From contig CALXKC010000008.1 of the NCBI GenBank assembly GCA_944388775.1, positions 1-40,080 on the forward strand: 40,080 bases of DNA, written 5' to 3'. Position numbers and translations under genes: made by a program. Shown here piece by piece: positions 7,805 through 16,572 of this stretch. The DNA is from an uncultured Clostridia bacterium (GTDB lineage Bacteria > Bacillota > Clostridia > TANB77 > CAG-508). How positions within the stretch are numbered: the stretch's first letter is position 1; every line of letters starts with the position of its first letter. The notes beneath the pieces were generated by a model that ran no database searches, was not told where the DNA came from, and worked only from the letters and a program-made list of their open reading frames with translations.

Positions 7805-9760
7805 TTATAATAAGTTTTCTAATTCCTTAATTTTATCACGAAGTTCAGCAGCTTTTTCAAATTCCATTTGGCTTGCATATGCAAGCATTTCGTCAGTAAG
7901 CTTATTGATAGTTTCTTTAATATCATCAGTTTTTTCTAGTTTGAATTCAACACCAATATCTTCAACATTTGTTACTTTAATACTATCACGTACAGATTTA
8001 TTAATAGTTTTAGGAGTGATGTGGTGCTCTTTATTGTATTCTTGTTGGATTTTTCTTCTACGATTAGTTTCAGAAATTGCTTTTTCCATGCTATCAGTTA
8101 ATTCATCTGCATACATAATAACAGTACCATCTGTATTTCTTGCAGCACGTCCGATGGTTTGTATTAAAGATCTTTCTGAACGTAAAAATCCTTCTTTATC
8201 TGCGTCTAATATTGCAACTAGTGATACTTCTGGAATATCTAAACCTTCTCTTAAAAGGTTAATACCAACTAAAACATCAAATTCACCTAAACGTAAATTC
8301 CTTATAATCTCCATTCTTTCTAGTGCCTTTGTTTCAGAGTGCATATATGTTACTTTTACATCTAGACTTTTTAGATATTCAGTTAAATCTTCAGCCATTT
8401 TTTTAGTTAATGTTGTTACTAAAACACGTTCTTTTTTCTCAACTCTTAGTCTGATTTGTTCTAATAAATCATCAATTTGATTTGCAACAGGTTTAACTTC
8501 AATTTTAGGATCTAAAAGACCAGTTGGTCTAATAATTTGTTCAACAACATTATTGCCTGAATGTTCTTTTTCATAATCTGCAGGTGTTGCGCTAACAAAA
8601 ACAACTTGATTTAGTTTTTGCTCAAATTCTTCGAATTTTAAAGGTCTATTGTCATATGCAGAAGGTAAACGGAAACCATAGTCTATTAAAGATTTTTTTC
8701 TAGCATGGTCACCATTATACATTGCTCTAACTTGAGGAATTGTTGCATGTGATTCGTCAATAAATAAAAGAAAATCCTTTGGGAAATAGTCAAATAGAGT
8801 GTAAGGAGGACTTCCTTCAGGTCTTCCGCTAATATGTCTTGAATAGTTTTCAATACCTGAACAAAATCCAGTTTCTTTCATCATTTCCATATCAAAATTT
8901 GTTCTTTCTTCAATTCTTTGAGCTTCAATTAATTTGTTTTGTGATTTGAAGTATTTTACTCTTTCTTCCATTTCTTGCTCAATTGTAACTAATGCTCTTT
9001 CCATTTTCTCTTTTGTCGTAACATAGTGAGAGGCAGGGGAGATTAGTATATGTTTTCTTGAGCCAATAGGTTTCCCTGTTAAAGGATTAATTTCTGTTAT
9101 TTTTTCTATTTCGTCACCCCAGAATTCAACTCTAACAGCAGATTCTGATTGGTCAGATGGATAAATTTCTACAATATCACCTTTTGCTCTAAAAGTGCCT
9201 CTTTTAAAATCAATTTCATTTCTTGTATATTGCATTGTAATTAATTTTTTTAACACAGCATCTCTTGACTTATTCATGCCAGGTCTTAATGAGAGCATCA
9301 TTTCTTGGTAATCAACAGGGTCTCCTAAACCATAGATACATGAAACAGATGCTACGATAATTACGTCTTTAGTTTCAAATAGTGATAGTGTAGCAGAATG
9401 TCTTAATTTATCTATTTCGTCATTTACAGATGAGTCTTTTTCAATATATGTGTCAGAAGAGGGAATATAGCTTTCTGGTTGGTAATAGTCATAATATGAC
9501 ACAAAATATTCAACATTGTTTTCAGGAAAAAACTCTTTGAATTCACTGTATAATTGTCCAGCAAGTGTTTTGTTGTGTGCTAATACAAGTGTTGGTTTTT
9601 GTACTTGTTGTATTACATTTGCCATTGTAAAGGTTTTTCCAGAACCTGTTACTCCAAGTAATGTTTGGAATTTTTTTCCTTCTTCTATTCCTTTTGATAA
9701 GTATTCTATTGCTTTTGGTTGGTCTCCCGTTGGTTTGTATTCTGAATGTAATTTGAACAT
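7805..9760 (-). CDS. uvrB: Excinuclease ABC subunit B
   Basis: This 651-residue damage-verification helicase of nucleotide excision repair works with UvrA and UvrC. Motifs in order: Walker A GVTGSGKT (36-43), the beta-hairpin [12 protein letters not shown] that inserts between the DNA strands, the Walker B-like FIDESH, the helicase motifs [15 protein letters not shown] and QTIGRAARN, and a C-terminal UVR domain ([17 protein letters not shown]) that contacts UvrC. The length is normal. It lies 52 nt downstream of the type III toxin gene on the same strand, so the antitoxin promoter may also feed it. The ribosome binding site is AGGAGG. Confidence 0.97.
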   Translation of the reverse strand: MFKLHSEYKPTGDQPKAIEYLSKGIEEGKKFQTLLGVTGSGKTFTMANVIQQVQKPTLVLAHNKTLAGQLYSEFKEFFPENNVEYFVSYYDYYQPESYIPSSDTYIEKDSSVNDEIDKLRHSATLSLFETKDVIIVASVSCIYGLGDPVDYQEMMLSLRPGMNKSRDAVLKKLITMQYTRNEIDFKRGTFRAKGDIVEIYPSDQSESAVRVEFWGDEIEKITEINPLTGKPIGSRKHILISPASHYVTTKEKMERALVTIEQEMEERVKYFKSQNKLIEAQRIEERTNFDMEMMKETGFCSGIENYSRHISGRPEGSPPYTLFDYFPKDFLLFIDESHATIPQVRAMYNGDHARKKSLIDYGFRLPSAYDNRPLKFEEFEQKLNQVVFVSATPADYEKEHSGNNVVEQIIRPTGLLDPKIEVKPVANQIDDLLEQIRLRVEKKERVLVTTLTKKMAEDLTEYLKSLDVKVTYMHSETKALERMEIIRNLRLGEFDVLVGINLLREGLDIPEVSLVAILDADKEGFLRSERSLIQTIGRAARNTDGTVIMYADELTDSMEKAISETNRRRKIQQEYNKEHHITPKTINKSVRDSIKVTNVEDIGVEFKLEKTDDIKETINKLTDEMLAYASQMEFEKAAELRDKIKELENLL

Positions 9761-9812
9761 GATTTTCCTCCTATGAAAAAATTATCTATTTGTAAATTCG
9801 GAATTTTCGAAT

Positions 9813-10172
9813 TTAGTTGTGCTTATCTAATTCTTTAAGCATGATATTTATATCATTATTAATATCTGTAAAAATTACTTTTTTACCTTGATTAATTAAA
9901 AGCATAATTTTATTAAATTTAATTTTTATTTCTTTTTTGATGCTAGATATTACTTTAGCTTCTTTTCCATTTACAATATGAACATGGTCTACATATTTTT
10001 CTATCTTACTACTCATAGGTATGAACCATAAAATATTGTTTTGAGTATTTTTTATACAAAAATATGTAGGTCTAGCTTTTCCACTTTCATGGTTTTTCAT
10101 AAGTGTAGGGTCTTTAACAATTTCAAAATATTCATCTTTGATATGGTAAACATATCCTTGTTTTATATTCAT
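9813..10172 (-). CDS. Type III toxin-antitoxin endoribonuclease toxin (TenpN/ToxN-like)
   Basis: This 119-residue protein starts at the ATG after AGGAGG on the minus strand; the longer frame would run back through a hairpin. The N-terminus (GYVYHIKDEYFE, then GKARPTYFCI and WFIPMSSKIEKY) matches the fold-defining strands of ToxN/TenpN/CptN toxins, which cut RNA and are neutralised by a repeat RNA. The decisive support is upstream: promoter, two 49-nt repeats and a hairpin, the canonical type III order. At 119 residues it is shorter than the usual 150-170. The part after KIEKY looks shortened before HVHIVNGKEAK and the C-terminal helix, so activity is uncertain. Such loci act in phage defence and plasmid or locus maintenance. 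Confidence 0.72.
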   Translation of the reverse strand: MNIKQGYVYHIKDEYFEIVKDPTLMKNHESGKARPTYFCIKNTQNNILWFIPMSSKIEKYVDHVHIVNGKEAKVISSIKKEIKIKFNKIMLLINQGKKVIFTDINNDINIMLKELDKHN

Positions 10173-10194
10173 TTTATACCTCCTAAAAAAGAAG

Positions 10195-10226
10195 TAATCT
10201 CCCTTATTTTTCAACAAGGGAGATTA
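10195..10226 (-). terminator. Attenuating terminator between antitoxin RNA and toxin gene
   Basis: An 11-bp stem, TAATCTCCCTT (10195-10205) with its complement at 10216-10226, has a 10-nt loop and is followed on the minus strand by CTTCTTTTTT. This placement is standard in type III systems: most transcripts stop after the antitoxin and a few read into the toxin. Confidence 0.75.
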
Positions 10227-10230
10227 TTTT

Positions 10231-10333
10231 CTAATGGGATAATTTATCAGTCGCACCACCCAAGAGCGACACTATTTGTCTAATGGGATAATTTATTAGT
10301 CGCACCACCCAAGAGCGACACTATTTTCTTGCT
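10231..10333 (-). ncRNA. Type III antitoxin RNA with two 49-nt repeats
   Basis: Two tandem copies (10231-10279 and 10280-10326, period 49) are identical over 47 nt except for one base (10248 versus 10297). On the minus strand each unit holds the stem GTCGC...GCGAC, whose loop has UUGGGU, and a downstream AUCCCAUU. Loop UGGG can pair with CCCA to make an H-type pseudoknot, as in the ToxI, TenpI and CptI antitoxins. The toxin would process the precursor at the repeat boundaries. The transcript start near 10333 is inferred from the promoter. Confidence 0.75.
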
Positions 10334-10339
10334 ATACTT

Positions 10340-10368
10340 ATTATAAAGCATAATGCTAAATATGTCAA
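10340..10368 (-). promoter_or_regulatory. Consensus promoter of the type III TA locus
   Basis: On the minus strand, TTGACA (10368-10363), a 17-bp spacer and TATAAT (10345-10340) match the sigma-A consensus at all twelve positions. This fits the need for excess antitoxin RNA. Confidence 0.88.
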
Positions 10369-10380
10369 CAAGTATAGTTA

Positions 10381-10592
10381 TATTTTATTATATGTGTATG
10401 TGATATTTTTATACTAATATTCCCTTGATTATATCCTAATAGTATGCTTGTATTTTGAGCATACTGAATTTTTATAAAGTTATTATTGTAAAGCCAGCTT
10501 GTTATAACTTTAATCAAGCAATCTTATATATAAAAATATACTACAGAGTATATTGAAATGCAATACATTTTGTAAAAATAAATTAAATAATA
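10381..10592. other. Gene-free spacer between the TA locus and pyrC
   Basis: I see no gene here. It contains a 7-bp inverted repeat (AGTATGC 10441-10447 with GCATACT 10459-10465) and a weaker GCTTG/CAAGC pair at 10497-10519. No recognisable riboswitch or PyrR-type attenuator is evident. Confidence 0.5.
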
Positions 10593-10621
10593 TTGAAAAT
10601 AATTTAACAAAATGATAATAT
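10593..10621 (+). promoter_or_regulatory. Promoter of the pyr operon
   Basis: TTGAAA (10593-10598) and TAATAT (10616-10621) with 17-bp spacing lie 27 nt before the pyrC start. Confidence 0.65.
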
Positions 10622-10648
10622 AAGAAAAAATGATAGGAGGATTTAGCC

Positions 10649-11941
10649 ATGAAAACATTATTAAAAGGCGGAACATTAATTGACTACAAAACAAACACAT
10701 TTGAAGAGAAAGACATACTAATTGAAGATGACAAAATCAAAGAAATAGGGAAAAATATAGAAGAAAAAGCAGATAAAATAATTGACTGTTCAAAACTATA
10801 TATTATGCCTGGAATGATTGATATTCATTGCCATTTAAGAGAACCTGGTTTTGAATATAAAGAAACAATTGAAACAGGCAGCAAAAGCGCTGTTGCAGGA
10901 GGTTTTACAACTATTTGTCCAATGCCAAATACAAAACCAACACCAGATAGCGCTATTAATTTGCAAAAAATAATAGAAGAAGCAAAAAGAGTAAATTTAT
11001 GTAATATACTTCCATATGCTTCTGTATCTAAAGGAGAAAAAGGAGAAGAATTAGTAAATTTTGAAGAATTAAGAAATGCAGGAGCAATTGCATTTTCAGA
11101 TGATGGTATGCCAGTTGTAAATAGTAGAATGATGAGACAAGCAATGATTGAAGCAGATAAACTTGGAACATTTGTAGCATCACATTGTGAAGAAAAATCT
11201 GTTTCTGCTGGTGCAATAAATGCAGGAAAAGTAGCAGAAAAATTAGGAGTTCAAGGAGTCTTGCCAGAAGCAGAAGAAATAATGGCAGCAAGAGAAATAG
11301 TTATAGCAGAAACAAATAATGTTAGAGGACATATATGTCATATAAGTACAAAAACAAGTAAAAATATGATAAGAGATGCTAAAAAAAGAGGAGTAAAAAT
11401 AACATGCGAAACATGTCCACACTATTTTACATTTACAGTAGACGAAGTATTAAAATCCGGAACAAATGCAAAAATGAATCCACCATTAAGAGAAGAAAAA
11501 GATAGACAAGCAATAATAGAAGGACTAAAAGAAGGAACAATAGATTGTATAATAACAGACCATGCACCACATGCAGAAGAAGAAAAAGATGTAGAATTAT
11601 CAAAAGCGCCAAATGGGATAATAGGGTTTGAAACAGCACTCCCAGCAGAAATAATGAATTTAGTAGACCCAGGACATATTGATTATTTAAATTTAGTAAG
11701 ATTAACTTCATATACTCCATCAAAATTATTACATATAGAAAATGAAAGGGGTAGTATAGAGGTAGGAAAAAAGGCGGATATCACTATATTTGATCCAAAT
11801 GAAGAATATGTTTACACAAAAGAAATGATAGTATCAAAATCTAAAAACAGCCCATTTATAGGAAAAAAATTAAAAGGTAAAGTAAAATATACAATTGTAA
11901 ATGGAAAAGTTGCTTATTTAGGGACATGCCAAAATGCTTAA
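10649..11941 (+). CDS. pyrC: Dihydroorotase
   Basis: This 430-residue zinc amidohydrolase of the type I (long) class cyclises carbamoyl-aspartate to dihydroorotate, the third step of UMP synthesis. Metal ligands are seen in MIDIHCHLREPG (H60, H62), with further catalytic residues in HICHIST and in TDHAPHAEEEK, whose Asp is the general acid/base. PMPNTKPTPDS and the C-terminal GKKADITIFDP are typical. It heads the operon pyrC, ArsC/Spx-like gene, pyrF, pyrK, pyrD, which has its own promoter. The ribosome binding site is AGGAGG. Confidence 0.95.
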   Translation: MKTLLKGGTLIDYKTNTFEEKDILIEDDKIKEIGKNIEEKADKIIDCSKLYIMPGMIDIHCHLREPGFEYKETIETGSKSAVAGGFTTICPMPNTKPTPDSAINLQKIIEEAKRVNLCNILPYASVSKGEKGEELVNFEELRNAGAIAFSDDGMPVVNSRMMRQAMIEADKLGTFVASHCEEKSVSAGAINAGKVAEKLGVQGVLPEAEEIMAAREIVIAETNNVRGHICHISTKTSKNMIRDAKKRGVKITCETCPHYFTFTVDEVLKSGTNAKMNPPLREEKDRQAIIEGLKEGTIDCIITDHAPHAEEEKDVELSKAPNGIIGFETALPAEIMNLVDPGHIDYLNLVRLTSYTPSKLLHIENERGSIEVGKKADITIFDPNEEYVYTKEMIVSKSKNSPFIGKKLKGKVKYTIVNGKVAYLGTCQNA

Positions 11942-12017
11942 AAATTACGCAAAAGGGACAGACCTATTTAGAGAAGTGCTATATAAACAAAGATAATAAA
12001 GGTTGAGAGGAGAAATT

Positions 12018-12380
12018 ATGAAAGTATTATTTATTGAATATCCAAAATGTTCTACTTGTCAAAAAGCAAAAAAATGGTTAGAACAAAATAATATTGAATT
12101 TGATGACAGACATATAGTAGGAAATAATCCAACAAAGGATGAATTAAGAAAATGGATAAAGCAAAGCGGATATGATATCAAAAAATTCTTTAATACAAGT
12201 GGAATGAAATATAAAGAATTAAATTTAAAAGAAAAATTGCCAAATATGACGGATGAAGAAAAAATAGATATATTGTCTACAGATGGAATGTTAGTAAAAA
12301 GACCATTAATAATTACAGAAGATTTAATTTTAGTAGGATTTAGAGAAAAAGAATGGGAGCAATTAAAAAATATTAAATAA
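12018..12380 (+). CDS. ArsC/Spx family (thioredoxin-fold) protein
   Basis: This 120-residue protein begins at the ATG after GAGAGGAG. It has the family opening FIEYPKCSTCQKAKKWLEQNNIEFDDRHI with a CxxC pair (C11, C14), then NPTKDELRKWI, the IKKFFNTSG segment, the cis-Pro loop region LVKRPLII and VGF. Members include arsenate reductase-like enzymes of the YffB type and the Spx regulators. The CSTC motif does not decide between a reductase and a redox-sensing role. It sits inside the pyrimidine operon, 76 nt after pyrC and 30 nt before pyrF, with no evident pathway link. Confidence 0.85.
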   Translation: MKVLFIEYPKCSTCQKAKKWLEQNNIEFDDRHIVGNNPTKDELRKWIKQSGYDIKKFFNTSGMKYKELNLKEKLPNMTDEEKIDILSTDGMLVKRPLIITEDLILVGFREKEWEQLKNIK

Positions 12381-12410
12381 GTATGTAAATTAGAAAGGGG
12401 AAAATAGAAA

Positions 12411-13331
12411 TTGAATGCAATTGATAGATTAATAAATAAAATAAAAGAAACAAATAATCCAACAGTAATAGGTTTAGACCCACGATATGAATTATTGCCA
12501 AAATGTGTATTAGAAAAATATCCAAACACTTTGGAAGGTGTATCACAAGCAATTGTAGAATATAACAAGGCTTTGATAGATGAAACATATGATGTAATTC
12601 CAGCTGTAAAGCCACAGATAGCTTTTTATGAAATGTTTGGTATACCAGGAATGAAAGCATTTGAAGAAACATGTAAATATGCAAAACAAAAAGGAATGAT
12701 TGTAATAGCTGATATAAAAAGAGGAGATATTGGTTCAACTGCTCAAGGATATTCGAATGCATATTTAGGTAAGACTAAAATAGGAGAAAAGGAAGAAAGT
12801 ATTTTTGATGTAGATTTTGTAACAGTAAATCCATATATGGGAACAGATTGTGTCAAACCATTTATTGAGGATTGTAAAAAATATGGCAAAGGAATATTTA
12901 TATTAGTAAAAACATCAAATCCATCATCAGGTGAATTGCAAGATGTAAAATTAGAAAATGGAGAAGAAGTATATGTAAAAGTCGCAAAATTAGTTGAAGA
13001 ATGGGGAAAAGACTTAAGAGGTGAAAATGGATATAGTAGTATAGCAGCAGTAGTAGGAGCAACATACCCAAAACAATTAAAAGAAATAAGAGAAATTGCA
13101 CCTCATACATATTTCTTAATACCAGGATATGGAGCACAAGGTGGTAAAGTTGAAGATATAGCATTAGGGTTTGACAAAAATGGCTTAGGAGGAATAGTAA
13201 ATGCATCAAGAAGTTTGATGTGTGCATATAAATCAGAACTTTGGAAAGATAAGTTTGCAGAAAAGGATTATGCAAAAGCAACAAGAGCAGAAGCATTAAG
13301 AATGAAAGAGGAGTTAGGAGGGATAATATAG
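12411..13331 (+). CDS. pyrF: Orotidine 5'-phosphate decarboxylase (long, type 2)
   Basis: This 306-residue enzyme catalyses the last step of UMP synthesis. The catalytic Asp-Lys-x-x-Asp array is in IADIKRGDIGST (D101, K103, D106), and the C-terminal phosphate loop is in PGYGAQGG and GIVNASRS. At about 300 residues it belongs to the longer PyrF class (as in mycobacteria and many Clostridia) rather than the 230-residue class. The start is TTG at 12411, 10 nt after AAAGGGG; no in-frame ATG precedes GLDPRYE. The stop is followed by the pyrK ATG one base later. Confidence 0.93.
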   Translation: MNAIDRLINKIKETNNPTVIGLDPRYELLPKCVLEKYPNTLEGVSQAIVEYNKALIDETYDVIPAVKPQIAFYEMFGIPGMKAFEETCKYAKQKGMIVIADIKRGDIGSTAQGYSNAYLGKTKIGEKEESIFDVDFVTVNPYMGTDCVKPFIEDCKKYGKGIFILVKTSNPSSGELQDVKLENGEEVYVKVAKLVEEWGKDLRGENGYSSIAAVVGATYPKQLKEIREIAPHTYFLIPGYGAQGGKVEDIALGFDKNGLGGIVNASRSLMCAYKSELWKDKFAEKDYAKATRAEALRMKEELGGII

Positions 13332-13332
13332 A

Positions 13333-14124
13333 ATGCCAAAACAAGTATATGCAAAATTAATTAAAAAAGAAGAAATCATTAAGAATATTTACAAGTTTAG
13401 TGTAAAAGCACCAGAGATAGTAGAAAGTGCAAAACCGGGAAATTTTATTGAAATAAGAGTAACAGAAGGAATTGACCCATTTTTAAGAAGACCAATAAGT
13501 ATATATAACTTAGATAAAGAAAATGGAATATTAGAATTCATATTCCAAGTTAAAGGAAAAGGAACAAAGATACTATCAAAAAAACAAGAAGGAAATGATA
13601 TTGATATAATAGGACCGTTAGGACATGGAACATTCAAATTTGATAAGTACAAAAATATAGCAGTTATAGGTGGCGGAATAGGAATTTTCCCTTTGTATGA
13701 ATTATCTAAACAAGCAAAGCAAAATGATGTTAAAGTAAATTGTTATTTAGGATTTAGAAATAAGGATTTTGTGATGCTTGAAAAAGAGTTTGAAGAAGTT
13801 ACAGATAAGCTAATAATTACAACTGATGATGGAACATATAAAAATAAAGGATTTGCTATTGATTATTTAAAGGACGATATGGAAAATGAAAAGTATGATT
13901 GTATTTATGCTTGTGGTCCATTACCAATGTTAAAAGCTGTTCAAAAATATGCTATTGAAAATAATATTGATTGCCAATTATCATTAGAAGAAAAAATGGC
14001 ATGTGGTTTGGGTGTTTGCTTAGGTTGTGCGGTTAAAATTGCTAAAAGTCCAAAAGATGCACCTGAATATTGGCATGTTTGTAAAGGTGGACCAGTATTT
14101 AACGCAAAAGATGTAGAGATTTAA
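13333..14124 (+). CDS. pyrK: Dihydroorotate dehydrogenase B, electron-transfer subunit
   Basis: This 263-residue iron-sulfur flavoprotein passes electrons between PyrD and NAD+. The FAD-binding barrel has RRPISIYN, the NAD-binding domain has VIGGGIGIFPLYEL and YACGPLPML, and the [2Fe-2S] cluster ligands lie in KMACGLGVCLGCAVK plus the later WHVCKGG. It is paired with a class 1B PyrD downstream. The start lies one base after the pyrF stop, with an AGGAGG site inside the pyrF end, which indicates translational coupling. Confidence 0.95.
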   Translation: MPKQVYAKLIKKEEIIKNIYKFSVKAPEIVESAKPGNFIEIRVTEGIDPFLRRPISIYNLDKENGILEFIFQVKGKGTKILSKKQEGNDIDIIGPLGHGTFKFDKYKNIAVIGGGIGIFPLYELSKQAKQNDVKVNCYLGFRNKDFVMLEKEFEEVTDKLIITTDDGTYKNKGFAIDYLKDDMENEKYDCIYACGPLPMLKAVQKYAIENNIDCQLSLEEKMACGLGVCLGCAVKIAKSPKDAPEYWHVCKGGPVFNAKDVEI

Positions 14125-14180
14125 TGTCGCTAATTAGGACGTTTTTCATGCGACAAAATGGAATGGAGGGAATAAAATAG

Positions 14181-15089
14181 ATGAATACAAAAATAAATTT
14201 AGCTGGAATTGAGATGAAAAATCCGGTAACTGTTGCATCAGGGACTTTTGGATATGGAAGAGAATTTAGTGAGTTTTTTGATTTGAGTAAATTAGGTGGA
14301 ATTATTACGAAAGGTACTTCACTAAAGCCTAGAAGCGGAAATAAACCAACAAGAGTATGTGAAACAGCAAGTGGAATGTTAAATAGTATAGGACTTCAAA
14401 ATCCAGGAGTTGAATATTTTGCTGAAAATGATTTACCATTTTTAAGAAAGTTTGATACTGCAATTATAGTTAATGCGTGTGGAAGTACAGTAGAGGAATA
14501 TGTTGAATTGTGTAAAATATTAAATACATTAGATATTGATGGTGTAGAACTTAATTTATCTTGCCCTAATGTAAAAGCAGGATGTATGGCTTTTGGAAAT
14601 ACATATGAAGGTGTAAAACATGTAACAAGTGAAGTTAGAAAAGTTTTAGATAAACCTTTAATTGTAAAATTAACACCAAATGTTACTGATATAGCATCAA
14701 TTGCAAAAGGTGTAGAAGATGGCGGTGCAGATGGAGTATCACTTATTAATACTTTGTTAGGAATGAAGATTGATATTAATACAAGAAAACCAGTTCTTGC
14801 TAATAATACAGGTGGACTTTCAGGTCCTGCAATAAAACCAGTAGCAGTTAGAATGGTGTATCAAGTTGCACAAGCAGTTAATATTCCGGTTTTAGGAATG
14901 GGTGGTATTGTAAATAGTGATGATGCAATTGAGTTTATGCTTGCAGGTGCAACTGCAATTTCAATTGGTGCAGGAAATTTTATTAGCCCATATACAAGTG
15001 TTGATACGGTTGATGGTATTGAAGAGTATATGAAAAAACATAATATTGATGATATTAATGATATTATTGGTAAAGTTCAGATGAATTAG
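14181..15089 (+). CDS. pyrD: Dihydroorotate dehydrogenase B, catalytic subunit
   Basis: This 302-residue FMN TIM-barrel enzyme oxidises dihydroorotate to orotate. The active-site base is a Cys, typical of class 1, in NLSCPNVKAGCMAFG; KLTPNVTDIA, VSLINTL, NNTGGLSGPAIKP and GMGGI shape the FMN site. The presence of pyrK just upstream marks it as the NAD-linked 1B type. It is the last gene of the operon; the next promoter begins 15 nt after its stop. Codon use is host-like (AT-rich), unlike much of the following island. Confidence 0.95.
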   Translation: MNTKINLAGIEMKNPVTVASGTFGYGREFSEFFDLSKLGGIITKGTSLKPRSGNKPTRVCETASGMLNSIGLQNPGVEYFAENDLPFLRKFDTAIIVNACGSTVEEYVELCKILNTLDIDGVELNLSCPNVKAGCMAFGNTYEGVKHVTSEVRKVLDKPLIVKLTPNVTDIASIAKGVEDGGADGVSLINTLLGMKIDINTRKPVLANNTGGLSGPAIKPVAVRMVYQVAQAVNIPVLGMGGIVNSDDAIEFMLAGATAISIGAGNFISPYTSVDTVDGIEEYMKKHNIDDINDIIGKVQMN

Positions 15090-15104
15090 AATATTGTTAA
15101 AACG

Positions 15105-15133
15105 TTGACATAAGTTTAACGGCGTGATATAAT
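15105..15133 (+). promoter_or_regulatory. Promoter of the first Ter-island unit
   Basis: TTGACA (15105-15110), a 17-bp spacer and TATAAT (15128-15133) form a full consensus promoter. It is followed by a 64-nt leader and a GGAAGGAG site. Confidence 0.88.
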
Positions 15134-15197
15134 TTCAATATATTTATAGCAGATATTTTTTAAAAGTAAATACTTTAAAAAGGAAGGAGAAGAAAAA

Positions 15198-16328
15198 ATG
15201 GGAATCTTAGATAAACTATTAGACTTCATTGACTTAGACGAAAGAGGAGAAAATCAGAACGAAGGTGATACAACTTCACGGAATAGTTTAGATCAAAAGC
15301 AAAATGAAGATACTCCAATAAAATTAAGTGAAGTAACTGACTTCATTCGAGAGCTGGAATCTTATTATTCAAATGATATATTTAAAGAAAGATCTGAATT
15401 CATAAATGCAAATCTATCAGAAGATGAAATAGTTCTTCTAAAGAAAAGAATTGCCGAGGATGAAGGAGCTTTAGAAGATATATCATGTATCAAAGATAAA
15501 GTTATCGAACAAGAAAGAAGTTGCAGCGAAATTTGGGGAAAAAGCTCATATAGCTTTTATGACAAACTAGAGTCAAGAAAGTTAGAAGAAATTTTTAAAG
15601 AGACGTTTGAGATTATAAAAAAGCTAGTTGATGCTAATGTAAAAGAAGAATTAGATGAAATAATCATTGATCGTCTCGAAGTTTATTACAAAAGTTGGAA
15701 GATAGGAAGTGAATTTACAATTCCTATTAATACAGGTTTACGTATAAAAAGTAGAAGCCTTAATAAAAAAACTAATCTGAAAGAAGAAGTTTATCAATTT
15801 GGTGTCTTTCAGAAAAGAGTTATTGCTGAAGATGAAAATACTTTGCTGAAAGAGCAGATAGATGCTTTGAAGAAAATGCAAATTCAGATAAGTGAACTTG
15901 CAAATACGCAAAGCGTTTGGATAAGGTGTGTAACTATAACTCGAGAGCAATTGAATTTTATAAAAAAGACTCTTGTGTTTCCTAATGATTGGGAAGTAGG
16001 AGAAAATGATAAATTGACTTACGATATAGTTAACATAGAAGAACTTGAATATTATATTAGATCGGTATTACAATTAATACTGAGTAAAAAGGATTATGTT
16101 TTAATATTAATGCTTATTCCGAACAGTAATCTATTACAAGGAATTGTAAGAGTAGATGATGCGGAAAGAAAAGTTACAATTTTAGATAAGGAAAAATATG
16201 TCCTTATGGAGAGAAACGGAGCATATAAGAATAATCTAAAATTTAACTTTATAAGTAGAAAGGAAGATTTAAGGCAACTTTCTTTTATATCGTATGAGAC
16301 TTTTGTAAAACCATTTTTGAATGGATAA
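15198..16328 (+). CDS. Unknown 376-residue protein at the head of the Ter island
   Basis: I do not recognise a family. The protein is soluble and highly charged. It opens with an amphipathic helix (GILDKLLDFIDLDERG), then a hydrophilic linker to about residue 45, a helical region rich in Glu and Lys (about 50-150), a middle with short beta-like stretches (FTIPINTGLRI), a probable coiled coil (EQIDALKKMQIQISEL, about 218-235) and a C-terminal alpha/beta part containing LILMLIPNSNLLQGIVRVDD. There is no membrane segment or clear catalytic motif. It has its own consensus promoter and terminator and directly precedes the TerD/TelA unit, so a role in the Ter response is inferred from position only. 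Confidence 0.7.
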   Translation: MGILDKLLDFIDLDERGENQNEGDTTSRNSLDQKQNEDTPIKLSEVTDFIRELESYYSNDIFKERSEFINANLSEDEIVLLKKRIAEDEGALEDISCIKDKVIEQERSCSEIWGKSSYSFYDKLESRKLEEIFKETFEIIKKLVDANVKEELDEIIIDRLEVYYKSWKIGSEFTIPINTGLRIKSRSLNKKTNLKEEVYQFGVFQKRVIAEDENTLLKEQIDALKKMQIQISELANTQSVWIRCVTITREQLNFIKKTLVFPNDWEVGENDKLTYDIVNIEELEYYIRSVLQLILSKKDYVLILMLIPNSNLLQGIVRVDDAERKVTILDKEKYVLMERNGAYKNNLKFNFISRKEDLRQLSFISYETFVKPFLNG

Positions 16329-16355
16329 AACCAGGGAGATTTCTCTGGTTTTTTA
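16327..16355 (+). terminator. Terminator of the 376-residue gene
   Basis: AAACCAG...CTGGTTT with inner AGA/TCT pairing and a run of T forms a standard intrinsic terminator that starts at the end of the gene. Confidence 0.75.
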
Positions 16356-16433
16356 AAGTTTAAGAATTTAAATAAGTAGAGATATAAAAAAGTAAAGAAA
16401 AGTTGTCATGAAGTGAGATTTATCCAAAATATA

Positions 16434-16462
16434 TTGACTAATTAAGAAACTCATGATAAAAT
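16434..16462 (+). promoter_or_regulatory. Promoter of the divergent TerD/TelA unit
   Basis: TTGACT (16434-16439), a 17-bp spacer and TAAAAT (16457-16462) form a near-consensus promoter. Confidence 0.75.
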
Positions 16463-16469
16463 AGTGGAC

Positions 16470-16524
16470 ATAATATTAAGTATTAATAATATTATAAAAA
16501 CGTTTTATTAAACGAAAGGAGTGA
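16470..16524 (+). promoter_or_regulatory. Structured leader with AAAGGAGTGA box (copy 1)
   Basis: An AT hairpin (ATAATATT 16470-16477 with AATATTAT 16488-16495) is followed by a short hairpin, CGTTT-TATT-AAACG (16501-16514), and at once by AAAGGAGTGA (16515-16524). The same order of elements recurs at 23884-23938 and 25952-26006. The box resembles a Shine-Dalgarno site but no start codon lies at a workable distance; the true site for the TerD gene is GGAGGTG at 16561. Confidence 0.5.
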
Positions 16525-16572
16525 AAGTTTCTAAAATTTAGTTATTGTAGTAATTTAATAGGAGGTGAAACA

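Noticed and set aside
10231..10326. CRISPR array
   Set aside because: Only two directly adjacent repeats with no unique spacers, an upstream promoter and a downstream toxin gene: this is a type III antitoxin RNA.
10381..10648. PyrR or other attenuator leader before pyrC
   Set aside because: No anti-terminator/terminator pair or PyrR binding consensus is visible, and the promoter lies only 27 nt before the gene.
10658..13344. Long Leu/Phe-rich minus-strand ORFs opposite pyr and hyd genes
   Set aside because: They arise from A-rich coding strands read in reverse and lack ribosome binding sites and family features.
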